Made by a program: the position numbers and the translations under genes | Shown: positions 25,950-35,149 of the stretch, piece by piece | Layout: every line of letters starts with the position of its first letter | Position numbering within the stretch: position 1 is the first letter of the stretch | The notes under the pieces: generated by a model | Database searches by the model: none | Seen by the model: only the letters and a program-made list of their open reading frames with translations | Told to the model about the DNA's origin: nothing | Assembly: GCA_019359495.1 (NCBI GenBank) | Contig: JAHHHF010000084.1 | Coordinates: 1-64,000 of the forward strand | DNA from: Goleter apudmare HA4340-LM2 | GTDB lineage: Bacteria; Cyanobacteriota; Cyanobacteriia; Cyanobacteriales; Nostocaceae | DNA: 64,000 bases | Direction of reading: 5' to 3'

Positions 25950-27131
25950 ATGTCTTTTCGGATCTTAAGCTTAGATGGTGGGGGTATTCGGGGGGTGGTT
26001 GCAGCAACCATGCTCGCAGCTATCGAGCAACGAATTAATCAGCCACTAAACGAGTACTTTGACTTAATTGCCGGAACTTCCACAGGGTCAATTTTAGCAG
26101 GTGCGATCGCTATAGGGCGTAGTAGTCAAGAAATAGTTGATTTATACAAGCAAAGAAGTTCTATTATTTTTCCTTATAGGAGTCTTTTTTCCCCAAAACG
26201 TCTACCTTTACTTCTCAAGTACGGTTTGTCTGCTCCCAAGTTTTCAGATAGTGGATTGATTCAAGTTTTACAAGCAGTTTTTGGGGATGTCAGGCTTCTG
26301 GATATTAATAAACCACGACTATTAATTGTTTCCTATGATACTATTAGCCGAGGGGCAATAATATTTAAAAGTTGGCGACAAAATCCTGATTATGGCAATT
26401 TGCCTTTGTGGGAAGCCTGTGTTTGTTCGGCTGCGGCTCCAACTTATTTTCCAGCGCATAAACTAGATAGAAAAATTAGTGGAGTAACTGAAAATGCAAC
26501 TGCAAATAGTATTACCTTAGAGCAAGGTGCATCCGCAGTTGAAGATATCTATAACAATACGCAGATTAGCATTCATAGTGGTGTAGGTAAGGGTCAAGTT
26601 CGCAAAATCAAAAAGTATATAGGGTTCTCTCGACGAGCTTTGTTAGATTCACCTTGGGAAAGAATACCAGAAGAGAATTCTAGTTATTTAATTAAAGCTA
26701 CATACTCTAGTATTGATGGTGGTGTAGCTGCCAATAACCCCTCTAGCTGTGCTGTTGCAGAGGCTCTGAGATTAGGCTATAAAGTTGAAGATATTTCTGT
26801 ACTCTCTATTGGTACTGGTGAACTGACTCGGATCATTCCATTTGAAAAAGCCCAAGGATTAGGTCTGATAGAATGGGCAGCGCCACTTATTAGTGTGTTA
26901 TTGGATGCATCTTCAGGAGTTTATGAGTACATCACTGATAAAATGATTCATGATCGGGTTTTACGATTACAATTCAAACTCGATCGCGGCTTAACTGGCA
27001 AACCCTTGAGTGATGATATTGATGACGTCAGTCCAGAGAATATCAATAATTTGATTGAAGCGGCAGAGGTGTATATGCAACAGTCGTCGGTAGAAGCAGC
27101 CTTACAAAATTTTTTACATATTCATCAATAA
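25950..27131 (+). CDS. Patatin-like phospholipase with an inserted domain
   Basis: A patatin-family lipid acyl hydrolase, 393 residues from ATG 25950, which has GGAG at 25942-25945 upstream; an earlier in-frame ATG (25887) lacks these signs. The oxyanion motif DGGGIRG is at 9-15, nucleophile Ser44 in GTSTGS, and the dyad Asp256 in IDGGVAANNP. Between SAAAPTYFPAHKL (about 160-172) and the DGG motif, where patatins usually have a short linker, about 75 extra residues occur. Residues 181-250 carry a motif series GASAVEDIYNN, SGVGKGQVRKIKKYIGFSR, DSPW and SSYLI that resembles repeats of phage tail proteins. The enzyme is cytoplasmic by sequence. Confidence 0.88.
   Translation: MSFRILSLDGGGIRGVVAATMLAAIEQRINQPLNEYFDLIAGTSTGSILAGAIAIGRSSQEIVDLYKQRSSIIFPYRSLFSPKRLPLLLKYGLSAPKFSDSGLIQVLQAVFGDVRLLDINKPRLLIVSYDTISRGAIIFKSWRQNPDYGNLPLWEACVCSAAAPTYFPAHKLDRKISGVTENATANSITLEQGASAVEDIYNNTQISIHSGVGKGQVRKIKKYIGFSRRALLDSPWERIPEENSSYLIKATYSSIDGGVAANNPSSCAVAEALRLGYKVEDISVLSIGTGELTRIIPFEKAQGLGLIEWAAPLISVLLDASSGVYEYITDKMIHDRVLRLQFKLDRGLTGKPLSDDIDDVSPENINNLIEAAEVYMQQSSVEAALQNFLHIHQ
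26490..26699 (+). other. Phage-tail-like insertion inside the patatin domain
   Basis: Codons 181-250 of the patatin gene. The pattern G-x-G-x-G-Q-x-R-x-I-x-x-Y, then a short hydrophobic strand, P-W, and S-x-Y-x-I is the one I know from small beta domains of phage tail and fibre proteins. It interrupts the catalytic fold between the Ser and Asp motifs without breaking the frame. Confidence 0.5.
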
Positions 27132-27163
27132 TACATCAGAGTTAATACCTGGTAACTGACAGT

Positions 27164-28447
27164 TTAAGAAAATATGCCATAACGAGCTTTGCCTTCACGT
27201 TTAGCACGGTACATGGCAATATCAGCATCCCTGAGGAAGTTTTGTGGTTCTTCATAGTCACGGCCACTTAAAGTGATTCCAATACTGGCTGAGGGAATTA
27301 TTTGTTGTCCATTAAGATTTAACGGTAAGCCTAGAGTCTCTTGAATACGGTTTGCTACATTGGTAGCGTCTGTAACGTCTTTTATATCTTCTAAAAGTAG
27401 AGCAAATTCATCGCCGCCAAATCTTGCCACGGTGTCACCACTACGTAAACTTGATTCTAGACGCCGAGCAATCGCTACTAAGAAATCATCTCCTATTCCA
27501 TGCCCAAAGCGATCGTTAATTCCTTTAAAACCATCTAAATCTAAAAATAAAACTGCAAAGCGATAATCATTGCGTCGCTTGCTGCGCTCTATAGTTTGCC
27601 TCAAACGATCCAGAAACAGAACTCGATTAGGCAATCCCGTCAGCGTATCATAACATGCATGGCGGAGTAGTTTTGCTTCTGTCTGCTTACGTTGAGTGAT
27701 ATCTTGAAAAACTAGCACCGCACCACTGATACTACCATCCACATCACGGATGGGTGCGACACAATCCCCAATAGGTATTTTTCTGCCATCTTTGCTAATT
27801 AGGGTACAGTTATCCGGTAGATTCAAAACCCGGCCAGTTTTAATGGCTTGTGTAGCTAAATTTTCCATGACTTCATCTAAGTCTTTGTCAACTAAGCTAA
27901 CGACTTCTGCTAAATCTTTGCCGTAGGCTTCACTTTGCTTCCAACCAGTGAGTGCTTCTGCAATTGGATTCATCATTTGGATGCAGCCACTAGCTGATGT
28001 TACCACAACAGCACAACCCATGCTTTGAATAGTTGCCGCTAGGCGCTGTTTTTCTTCTTGGCATTTTTGCATGATTTTGTGCTTGTAGAGAGCCATTTCT
28101 ACGGCAAACTTTAGGTCTCTTTCAGCACATGGTTTCAGGACATAGCTAAAAGGCTCACTTAGTCGTTTTTTATGTAGCCTTATATCTTCTGAATATTCAG
28201 TTAAATACAAAACGGGTATCTGGAAATGATTCTGGATAATATCTGCCACTTGCATACCATTAATTTCACCTGCCAAGCAGATATCAATTAATACTAAATG
28301 CGGATTAGTTTCTGCTATTTTTCTGATAGCGTCCTCACCTGAATCAGTAATTTCTGCAACAGAATAACCCAACTTCTGTAAACTATTTTGTATATCTAAT
28401 GCCAGGATTGTTTCATCCTCAACAACTAGGATTTTGTGGGCGGACAT
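27164..28447 (-). CDS. Response regulator with PAS and GGDEF diguanylate cyclase domains
   Basis: A 427-residue signalling protein. An N-terminal receiver domain (1-120) has the phospho-acceptor Asp55 in LVLIDI, the acidic pair Glu10-Asp11 and Lys105 in VLKP. A PAS domain follows (about 135-255) with TGWKQSEAYGKD and VLVFQDITQRK. The GGDEF domain (about 262-427) has GGDEF at 344-348 and an intact inhibitory site RSGD at 335-338, five residues before it. It should make c-di-GMP when phosphorylated, with product inhibition. No EAL domain. No kinase gene is adjacent. A PilZ-bearing cellulose synthase lies 15 kb away. Confidence 0.93.
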   Translation of the reverse strand: MSAHKILVVEDETILALDIQNSLQKLGYSVAEITDSGEDAIRKIAETNPHLVLIDICLAGEINGMQVADIIQNHFQIPVLYLTEYSEDIRLHKKRLSEPFSYVLKPCAERDLKFAVEMALYKHKIMQKCQEEKQRLAATIQSMGCAVVVTSASGCIQMMNPIAEALTGWKQSEAYGKDLAEVVSLVDKDLDEVMENLATQAIKTGRVLNLPDNCTLISKDGRKIPIGDCVAPIRDVDGSISGAVLVFQDITQRKQTEAKLLRHACYDTLTGLPNRVLFLDRLRQTIERSKRRNDYRFAVLFLDLDGFKGINDRFGHGIGDDFLVAIARRLESSLRSGDTVARFGGDEFALLLEDIKDVTDATNVANRIQETLGLPLNLNGQQIIPSASIGITLSGRDYEEPQNFLRDADIAMYRAKREGKARYGIFS

Positions 28448-29189
28448 ATTAAGCTAACCTGTTTGCGAAGGTTCACATTTTGTTTTCAGTTTCAACTCAC
28501 TCTGAAAAACAATAATTCTATGATAAACAATCTCTAAACTAACTAGTGCAGTTACCTGACTAAAATGCTGAATAATTAACAATCATTATGTTTTCTACTT
28601 AATTGATGCGGTTGATATCCAGTTAATAACGCAAGTCACAAATTCAAAATGTAAATTGCCATACAATTGTCCATATTCAAGATATTCTTTACAAGAATTT
28701 TGTACTCTTTATTGTTAATAAGCACAGGGTATTGCGGGATTTACGTAAAAACAGAGAGCGAACAGCATGTTAATAAAAACACCAGAAAGCTAACTTGTAG
28801 AAACGCTGTAAATTATATCTAAGCGTTTGCAAGCATTCAGAGAAAAACATCGCTAGTGTAGCTGTTTTTTTGATACCTTTTTTACTTAATCGAACTAATA
28901 ATATCAATGTAGTTAATGATTTAAAGTTATGAAGATGAAGCAGGAATTTACGAATAGCAACGTATAAAACCACACAATAGAATTAGGGAAATAGCTGTAA
29001 TATAAGTGATGAGTTACTTGTGTTAGTGAGTTTGTGTAGTATGTTGTTAGGAGTATAAAATTTTTGCTGAATCTGCTATTTATTTTAAAAAATCTGAAGA
29101 AAGAGGAGACGAGAGAAAAGTTCCAAAATATTTCCCCTCTGCTCCCGCTACCAAGCAATTCATGGCGGAATAGAACGCGTTAGCATTCA
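28448..29189. other. 742-bp AT-rich gap, no gene seen
   Basis: Only short, low-complexity ORFs on the minus strand (28770-28973, 28913-29158) are open; their Phe/Leu/Tyr-rich translations look like AT-rich DNA. The segment GGGATTTACGTAA near 28737 resembles the end of the small inverted-repeat element found at 40054-40178. No RNA gene was recognised. Confidence 0.5.
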
Positions 29190-29555
29190 CTAATGGGATT
29201 GAGATTTAGTCAATTCAATGGTAATTTTGCCGCCGAAGTCGGGAATAGGTGCAGCGAGTTTGGTGAGCTTGACTTGGACTTGGGTGAGGCGATCGCTCTC
29301 TTGAAGGATAGAATCAGCGATCGCCGCCGCTAAACGTTCCACCAAAGCAAACTTGGATGTCTTGACCAAGTTTTGTACCAAACTAATGACGCTACGATAA
29401 TCTACAGTATCTGCGATCGCATCCGTCTTACCAGCAGCAGACAGATCCAGCCATAGCTTGACATCCACCTCAAACCATTGCCCTAGTACCTGTTCCTCCA
29501 CCAGATACCCCGTGTAGCCATAGCAGCGAATTCCCGTTAAATCAATACAGTCCAT
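29190..29555 (-). CDS. folB: Dihydroneopterin aldolase
   Basis: A 121-residue FolB, which cleaves 7,8-dihydroneopterin to 6-hydroxymethyl-dihydropterin in folate synthesis. The start MDCIDLTGIRCYGYTG, the catalytic Glu at 20/21 in LVEEQ, the DAIADTVDYRSV segment and the Lys in LTKLAAPIPDF are all in place. Length is normal. It diverges from menD across about 150 bp that contain a perfect palindromic repeat. Confidence 0.93.
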   Translation of the reverse strand: MDCIDLTGIRCYGYTGYLVEEQVLGQWFEVDVKLWLDLSAAGKTDAIADTVDYRSVISLVQNLVKTSKFALVERLAAAIADSILQESDRLTQVQVKLTKLAAPIPDFGGKITIELTKSQSH

Positions 29556-29645
29556 ATAAAATTACAGAGCGAATTTGGCACTCTGGATTTTATAGCAAGG
29601 AACAGGCAACGGGGAACAGGTATATGGGGCATGTGATGATAGTTT

Positions 29646-29674
29646 GTAGAGACGTTGCAGTGCAACGTCTCTAC
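29646..29674. repeat. Perfect 14-bp palindrome plus extra half-site
   Basis: GTAGAGACGTTGCA, one G, and TGCAACGTCTCTAC form a perfect inverted repeat. A further copy of TGCAACGTCTCT follows at 29677-29688. It lies in the folB-menD spacer, ending 14 bases before the menD start with its extra half-site. A related palindrome with an ACGTAGCA core is at 41195-41217. Confidence 0.8.
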
Positions 29675-29701
29675 AATGCAACGTCTCTTAAATTTGCTTT
29701 G

Positions 29702-31456
29702 ATGTCGTTCCTTTATCAGAATATTAATCAACTTTGGGCTAACATCCTCACACAGACGCTAAAGCGCCTAGGACTAACTTGTGCAGTCATTTGTCCTGGT
29801 TCACGCTCCACGCCCCTAGCAGTCGCCTTTGCCCAACAAATACCTGATGTGGAAGCCATTTCCATTCTCGATGAACGCTCCGCCGCCTTTTTTGCCTTGG
29901 GACAAGCTAAAGCCACTGGCCGTCCTGTCGTACTCGTTTGCACCTCCGGAACGGCGGGGGCGAACTTCTACCCAGCAGTCATTGAAGCCAGAGAAAGCCG
30001 CGTACCACTTTTAGTATTAACCACCGATAGACCCCCAGAATTGCGAGATTGTCACTCAGGACAAACCATCGACCAGTTGAAATTATATGGTAGTTACCCA
30101 AACTGGCAAGCAGAGTTAGCTTTACCCGTCTCAGATATGGGAATGCTAGCTTATCTGCGGCAAACAGTCATTCATGCCTGGGAAAGAACCCAAACCCCCG
30201 TGCAGGGGCCAGTGCATTTAAATCTCCCATTCCGCGATCCCCTCGCCCCCCTTCCCGATGGTACTGACTGGAGTTTTTTTGAGTCTCAGTTTCGCCCAGA
30301 AGAATTTTTTGCCGCAGTAGCAGACGCTATTTTATTCCCGATTCCCGATTCCCGATTCCCGATTCCCCAAGCATGGCTGCAATCTGAGCGCGGAATGATC
30401 ATCGCAGGTGTTGCCCAACCACAGCAACCAGAGAAATATTGTAGAGCGATCGCTCATCTTTCCCAAACTCTCAACTGGCCTGTTTTAGCTGAGGGACTTT
30501 CCCCAGTCAGAAATTATGCCAACCTCAACCCCAATATCATTTCCACCTACGACCAGATTTTACGCAATCCCCAACTAGCAAAACAGCTAGCACCCGAAAT
30601 GGTGATTCAAGTAGGTGACATGCCCACAAGTAAAGAACTACGTACCTGGATAAATCATACACAACCGCGACGTTGGATAATTGACCCCAGTGATCAAAAC
30701 CTCGACCCCCTGCATGGGAGGACGACTCATTGGCGAATTTCTGTTGAACAGCTAGCTGATGAAGCAGTAAAATCTTCCTCTTCCCCCGGTTATCTCCAAC
30801 TGTGGTGTACAGCAGAACAGCAAGTTAGGGTAGCTATTGACCAAACCCTGGCGACAATGGAAGAGTTATTTGAAGGTAAAGCCGCCTGGCTACTTTCGCA
30901 AAGCCTACCACCAGGAACACCCTTATTTATCTCCAACAGTATGCCTGTCCGGGATGTAGAATTCTTTTGGCGTCCCAATAATTTTGGAGTGCGATCGCAT
31001 TTTAATCGGGGTGCAAACGGTATTGATGGCACATTATCAACAGCGTTAGGCATTGCTCATCACAATCAAAGCAGTGTGATGTTAACCGGAGATTTAGCGC
31101 TGTTGCATGACACCAATGGTTTTTTAATCAGAAATAAGTTTGTCGGACATCTCACAATTTTGTTAATCAACAACAATGGTGGTGGGATTTTTGAAATGTT
31201 ACCCATTGCCAAATTTGACCCACCATTTGAAGAGTTTTTCGGCACTCCCCAGGATATTGATTTTGCCCAACTGTGCGCTACCTATGGTGTGGAGTATGAA
31301 TTAATCACATCTTGGGAAAAGTTGCAGCAAAGATTAAACCCGCTACCAATGAAAGGAATTCGGGTTTTGGAATTGCGGACGAATCGCAAACTAGATGCGA
31401 AGTGGCGACAGGAGAACTTACAGAAGTTTGCCAGAATGAACGTCAACCAATCTTAG
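29702..31456 (+). CDS. menD: 2-succinyl-5-enolpyruvyl-6-hydroxy-3-cyclohexene-1-carboxylate synthase
   Basis: MenD, the ThDP enzyme joining isochorismate and 2-oxoglutarate in naphthoquinone synthesis; in cyanobacteria this leads to phylloquinone for photosystem I. From ATG 29702 it has 584 residues. The N-terminal GSRSTP is at 33-38 with the ThDP-activating Glu58 in DERSAAF; the pyrophosphate-binding GDLALLHDTNG and INNNGGGIF lie in the C-terminal third. The frame is open 26 codons further upstream, but that stretch is the palindromic repeat, so it is excluded. An unusual feature is a 7-base tandem repeat inside the gene (30334-30368) giving FPIPDSRFPIPQ. menB follows after 60 bp. Confidence 0.96.
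   Translation: MSFLYQNINQLWANILTQTLKRLGLTCAVICPGSRSTPLAVAFAQQIPDVEAISILDERSAAFFALGQAKATGRPVVLVCTSGTAGANFYPAVIEARESRVPLLVLTTDRPPELRDCHSGQTIDQLKLYGSYPNWQAELALPVSDMGMLAYLRQTVIHAWERTQTPVQGPVHLNLPFRDPLAPLPDGTDWSFFESQFRPEEFFAAVADAILFPIPDSRFPIPQAWLQSERGMIIAGVAQPQQPEKYCRAIAHLSQTLNWPVLAEGLSPVRNYANLNPNIISTYDQILRNPQLAKQLAPEMVIQVGDMPTSKELRTWINHTQPRRWIIDPSDQNLDPLHGRTTHWRISVEQLADEAVKSSSSPGYLQLWCTAEQQVRVAIDQTLATMEELFEGKAAWLLSQSLPPGTPLFISNSMPVRDVEFFWRPNNFGVRSHFNRGANGIDGTLSTALGIAHHNQSSVMLTGDLALLHDTNGFLIRNKFVGHLTILLINNNGGGIFEMLPIAKFDPPFEEFFGTPQDIDFAQLCATYGVEYELITSWEKLQQRLNPLPMKGIRVLELRTNRKLDAKWRQENLQKFARMNVNQS
30334..30368 (+). repeat. Heptanucleotide tandem repeat within menD
   Basis: Five consecutive units, four ATTCCCG and one ATTCCCC. 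Seven-base short tandem repeats (STRR) are typical of heterocystous cyanobacteria but normally intergenic. Here the run is translated, with three units cycling through three frames. Confidence 0.9.
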
Positions 31457-31516
31457 CGATCGCATCTCCCCCAAGCCGCGATAAAATTCTCAAGCACGAC
31501 ACCTCACTCCATTCCC

Positions 31517-32350
31517 ATGCAAATCAGCTGGCAAACTGCCAAAACCTACGAAGATATCCTGTATCAAAAAACTGATGGGATCGCCAAAATCACTATCAAC
31601 CGCCCCCATAAGCGTAATGCTTTCCGCCCCAAAACTGTCTTTGAACTCTATGACGCCTTTTGTGATGCCCGTGAAGATATAACTATTGGCGTAATTTTAT
31701 TTACGGGAGCCGGGCCACACACTGATGGTAAATATGCCTTTTGTTCTGGAGGGGATCAAAGTGTGCGTGGACATGCGGGTTATATGGACGATGACGGCGT
31801 CCCTCGTTTAAATGTCCTCGACTTACAACGCCTGATTCGTTCTCTACCAAAAGTAGTAATTGCCCTAGTAGCAGGATATGCGATCGGTGGTGGGCACGTT
31901 CTCCATTTAATTTGTGACCTCACCATCGCGGCTGATAACGCCATTTTTGGACAGACTGGCCCGAAAGTCGGTAGTTTTGACGGTGGTTTTGGCGCTAGCT
32001 ACCTCGCCCGTGTCGTGGGACAAAAAAAAGCGCGAGAAATTTGGTTTCTTTGTCGGCAATATAACGCCCAACAAGCCCTAGAGATGGGTTTAGTGAATTG
32101 CATTGTGCCAGTAGAAGAACTGGAAGCCGAAGGGATTCAATGGGCGCAAGAAATTTTAGAAAAAAGTCCCATTGCTATTCGTTGTCTCAAAGCAGCATTT
32201 AACGCCGATTGTGATGGACAAGCTGGTTTACAAGAACTTGCGGGAAATGCCACATTGCTTTATTACATGACCCAAGAGGGATCTGAAGGAAAACAGGCTT
32301 TTCTAGAAAAGCGTCCCCCCAACTTTCGCTCTTTCCCTTGGCTACCCTAA
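31517..32350 (+). CDS. menB: 1,4-dihydroxy-2-naphthoyl-CoA synthase
   Basis: MenB closes the second ring of the naphthoquinone by an intramolecular Claisen condensation. The 277-residue crotonase-fold protein has CSGGDQ at 76-81, the oxyanion Gly in AIGGGHVLH at 122-130 and [18 protein letters not shown] at 146-163, all MenB signatures. It follows menD by 60 bp on the same strand, probably as an operon, and is closed by a strong terminator. ATG 31517 has no clear Shine-Dalgarno, which is common in this group. Confidence 0.97.
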   Translation: MQISWQTAKTYEDILYQKTDGIAKITINRPHKRNAFRPKTVFELYDAFCDAREDITIGVILFTGAGPHTDGKYAFCSGGDQSVRGHAGYMDDDGVPRLNVLDLQRLIRSLPKVVIALVAGYAIGGGHVLHLICDLTIAADNAIFGQTGPKVGSFDGGFGASYLARVVGQKKAREIWFLCRQYNAQQALEMGLVNCIVPVEELEAEGIQWAQEILEKSPIAIRCLKAAFNADCDGQAGLQELAGNATLLYYMTQEGSEGKQAFLEKRPPNFRSFPWLP

Positions 32351-32356
32351 AATTGT

Positions 32357-32389
32357 AAAAATCGCACCTTTCTACAAGATGCGATTTTT
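32357..32389 (+). terminator. Intrinsic terminator after menB
   Basis: AAAAATCGCA (32357-32366) pairs perfectly with TGCGATTTTT (32380-32389), the latter supplying the U-tract. It begins 7 bases after the menB stop and should end the menD-menB transcript. Confidence 0.85.
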
Positions 32390-32479
32390 CACACTGTCCA
32401 AATTGACAGCACCAGCAATTTTAAAGACAAATATTAAATTCAAGCAGAATACAAACTCAGTCAGGTAATATATGGATGC

Positions 32480-32794
32480 CTAAATAAGCGCTGTTTTAGT
32501 TTTTGCCTGTTCAGGATTACAGGTAGCCTGTTCTTCAACAAGGGCAAGAACTGAATGATCTAAATCTGAAACTAAAGATTGAGAAGATATTAAAACTGGT
32601 GTTGCATCCGGCAGACTCCAAGCATCTTCCAAAGTCTCCCAAGAAGGTGCAAAGGGAGGAAGCGCCAAAGAGCAAGCCTTCCAACTGGCTTGTACTTGCG
32701 CTCCTAACTGCTGACACATTCCGCCACGGCGACCCTCTGGTTGGTAATGACGACAATAGCGACAGGCAGATGTCAGGGATTTAATGGGTTTCAT
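32480..32794 (-). CDS. Small conserved Cys-containing protein
   Basis: A 104-residue protein, apparently conserved among cyanobacteria as far as I can recall, without named function. The N-terminal part reads SACRYCRHYQPEGRRGGMCQQL and KACSLALPPFAPSWETL; Cys11, Cys14, Cys27 and Cys41 could bind a metal or a cluster. The C-terminus is acidic and variable. No signal peptide. It shares the short motif C-x2-C-R-H-Y-x-P with the unrelated-looking protein at 35150. Confidence 0.7.
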   Translation of the reverse strand: MKPIKSLTSACRYCRHYQPEGRRGGMCQQLGAQVQASWKACSLALPPFAPSWETLEDAWSLPDATPVLISSQSLVSDLDHSVLALVEEQATCNPEQAKTKTALI

Positions 32795-33420
32795 GTGGGT
32801 TCATCTTTAGTGCGGTTTCGGACTAATTTATGTCCCTATATTTTCCTCCTAGATATAAATACGTAGTAACCCCAAAAACCCGTTATTTTATCTAGGTTGT
32901 AGCGATCCCCACACAGAAATATGCTTTAGGATGTTTTTATATTTGTGTTATATTTATCAATGTTTCCTAGAGTGCGTACACACCAGTTTTTGACTAAAAC
33001 TTGTTGGGGATCAAGGTTAAAGCTAAAACTTTGAATTTAATGGCTTTTTATACTCATCCTTAAGCTCTCCTTATATAAATGAACTTATCTGCTTTGTCTA
33101 TCCTATCTTTGGCGTAACCAAACAGAAAAGTATTTAACAGCTAAAACCTATATCCTACCTACCGAGTAAGGTTTTAGCTACGTCAAAAATCTTTTGTTTT
33201 TTACCTCCCATGTGTTTCTCAATTGAAGAATGCACAGCTTTACCGAGGCTATACGTCAATTGATACAAGTCATGAGAATTAGAGATTTTTGATTTTTATC
33301 GCACAAAAGCGATCGCATTCGTGTTGAATGTAAAGAAATATTTCTGTTTCGGCAAGCCGTTGTACAGGTGGCTTGCCATCTGCTTGAACTGTCGGAGGGA
33401 GCAGGGAAACCTATGGTTGG
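32795..33420. other. 626-bp gap with a perfect hairpin
   Basis: AT-rich spacer between two minus-strand genes. At 33351-33377 GGCAAGCC and GGCTTGCC form a perfect 8-bp stem with an 11-base loop, 44 bases beyond the FkbM-type gene stop, a possible terminator without U-tract. A HIP1 octamer lies near 33309. No ORF or RNA gene is apparent in the rest. Confidence 0.5.
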
Positions 33421-34203
33421 TTAACGCACAGCATATAAATTGAAAATATCAACAAACGTAGAAGGCAAAAATTGTCTTTTTTGAGTTTTGATTTTGAAAC
33501 CATAGGAAGTTAGCATTTGTTGCACTTGCTCTAATCGTCCATCTTGATCATGAACTTCAGCAACTATTTGCTTGATTTTAGACCAGTCTTTGGCTTCTAT
33601 ACCTTTCAATACTTCGTATTCTTCACCTTCTACATCGATTTTCAATAAATCTATTGCATCAATTCCTAGTTCATTAATTACAGAAGTCAGGGTTCTCACT
33701 TCACACCTAACTTGTTGCTCTTCTGTAAAAAGATGTTCAAATAAATTTTCTACCTTTTCGGAATTATCTGGAGTAATAACATTATCTATATTAGCTAATG
33801 TGTCACCTGGCTTTATTGTTGAATTTCCAGCCATATTGGGATAAAAAGTAAATATTTTCTCTGGGTTATTTTCAGAACTAAAGCCATAATTAAACAATGA
33901 AACATTGTCTAAAGAGTGCAATTTAATATTTGCCTCTAAAGCTGCAAAAGTTGGCTCAATTGGCTCAAAGGCATAAATTTTAACTTTTGCCTGAACTCCG
34001 CTTACAAACAGAGAAAATAGTCCAATATTTGCTCCAATATCAAATATACAGTCACCTTCATTAATAACAATATCGTTTCCCAGATACTGCTGTTCAGTAA
34101 ATATTTCTGAGTAGATATATTCTGTTTCTTCATTACTACTAACGTAGTAGCATTCCAAACCATTAGGAAAACTCATTTTTTTTCCACTCATTGTTGACTC
34201 CAT
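33421..34203 (-). CDS. FkbM-family methyltransferase
   Basis: A 260-residue class I methyltransferase of the FkbM type. Motif I is DIGANIGLFSLFVSG (about 56-70), then KIYAFEPIEPTFAALEANI, and later DLLKIDVEGEEYEVLKGIE with the IDVEG family signature. FkbM proteins O-methylate sugars or polyketides. Codons are AT-rich relative to core genes. Three Met codons (residues 1, 5, 10) compete as start; the first is listed. It stands alone, so the substrate pathway is not indicated. Confidence 0.85.
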   Translation of the reverse strand: MESTMSGKKMSFPNGLECYYVSSNEETEYIYSEIFTEQQYLGNDIVINEGDCIFDIGANIGLFSLFVSGVQAKVKIYAFEPIEPTFAALEANIKLHSLDNVSLFNYGFSSENNPEKIFTFYPNMAGNSTIKPGDTLANIDNVITPDNSEKVENLFEHLFTEEQQVRCEVRTLTSVINELGIDAIDLLKIDVEGEEYEVLKGIEAKDWSKIKQIVAEVHDQDGRLEQVQQMLTSYGFKIKTQKRQFLPSTFVDIFNLYAVR

Positions 34204-34275
34204 AATTATGATTGGCGGACAAACTCAATTATTTTACCTTGTTGTTGGTAGCGTGATGACGCATAATTGCTGATT

Positions 34276-34293
34276 CAGGACTTAGGCAAGTGT
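34276..34293 (+). repeat. Half copy of a small inverted-repeat element
   Basis: CAGGACTTAGGCAAGTGT matches 17 of 18 bases of the left end of the element at 40053-40070. No matching right end was found nearby, so it may be a solo or decayed end. Confidence 0.45.
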
Positions 34294-34414
34294 CAAATTT
34301 CTAAAAGTCAAATGTGTAGCTTCCTTCCCCATAGGGGTATAAAACACAGAGCATAAATCTTTATTTTCAGAAAAAACACAAGATTTTGGTACAATTGTAC
34401 TATTTATTGCTAAA

Positions 34415-34930
34415 ATGCCTTACAAGCCAGTTAGTCATGCCAGAGAAATTATGAAAGACATTGAAGACAACCACAAAAAATCACACCTAAAAACTGTAAC
34501 TACTGCCATAATGCCGCTACAACTCCCAGAGGAAAATATCATTGATGGGTGGGAATGTTTAGCATTACAAGCACAACGCATCAATCAGATGGCAGCAGAG
34601 TTAGAGGCAATGATCTTGCAATTGAAGACAATGGCAACTAACCTCAATAGCCAAACACATTACCAACAAAGCCACAAGCAGCCATCAGTTTGTGAATACT
34701 TGACAGTAAGCGTCCCTTGGATAACACAACAGCCAAACGAGACATTTGTGCTCACAACACGAAAAGTAGATTTATTTCGCGCAGAAAGGGAAGCACTTGT
34801 GCTAGCGCAGCAACTCCGTCAGCGAACTAGAAGAAAGTCATTAGGATCGCAGTGGCAAAGAAAAAATCAGCATCTAGTTGATATCGATACAAAAAAGCTT
34901 CTCAACGGTGCATTAGTCAACAAATCTTAA
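34415..34930 (+). CDS. Hypothetical protein, predicted coiled-coil
   Basis: A 171-residue soluble protein not recognised. After a polar lead, residues 45-75 (GWECLALQAQRINQMAAEL and following) look like a coiled coil. The C-terminal third has FRAEREALVLAQQLRQRTRR, a basic amphipathic helix that might contact nucleic acid. The ATG at 34415 is the best start, with no clear Shine-Dalgarno. No neighbour gives a hint. Confidence 0.55.
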   Translation: MPYKPVSHAREIMKDIEDNHKKSHLKTVTTAIMPLQLPEENIIDGWECLALQAQRINQMAAELEAMILQLKTMATNLNSQTHYQQSHKQPSVCEYLTVSVPWITQQPNETFVLTTRKVDLFRAEREALVLAQQLRQRTRRKSLGSQWQRKNQHLVDIDTKKLLNGALVNKS

Positions 34931-35149
34931 AATTATAAAGATTCAACTACGGCTGACCTGTCACATCTGTAGCAGTTATGCTGATTTAAGTGGTAGTTAG
35001 TAATTCTTGCCAGAGTTACCAGATACCACACGTTATTGCAGTCTTGCCCAAGATGCAAAAGCGAAACTGTCCTCATAGTTGCACTCTCATAAATAACGAT
35101 AGTGTAATCTCAAGGACATCAATCAGCCCAGAAAAGAGGTAGAGAGAAG

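Noticed and set aside
28770-29158. Minus-strand ORFs upstream of folB
   Set aside because: Phe/Leu/Tyr-rich translations of AT-rich DNA, mutually overlapping, no start signals.
29624-29701. 26-codon N-terminal extension of menD
   Set aside because: It translates the palindromic repeat and is not expected in the family.
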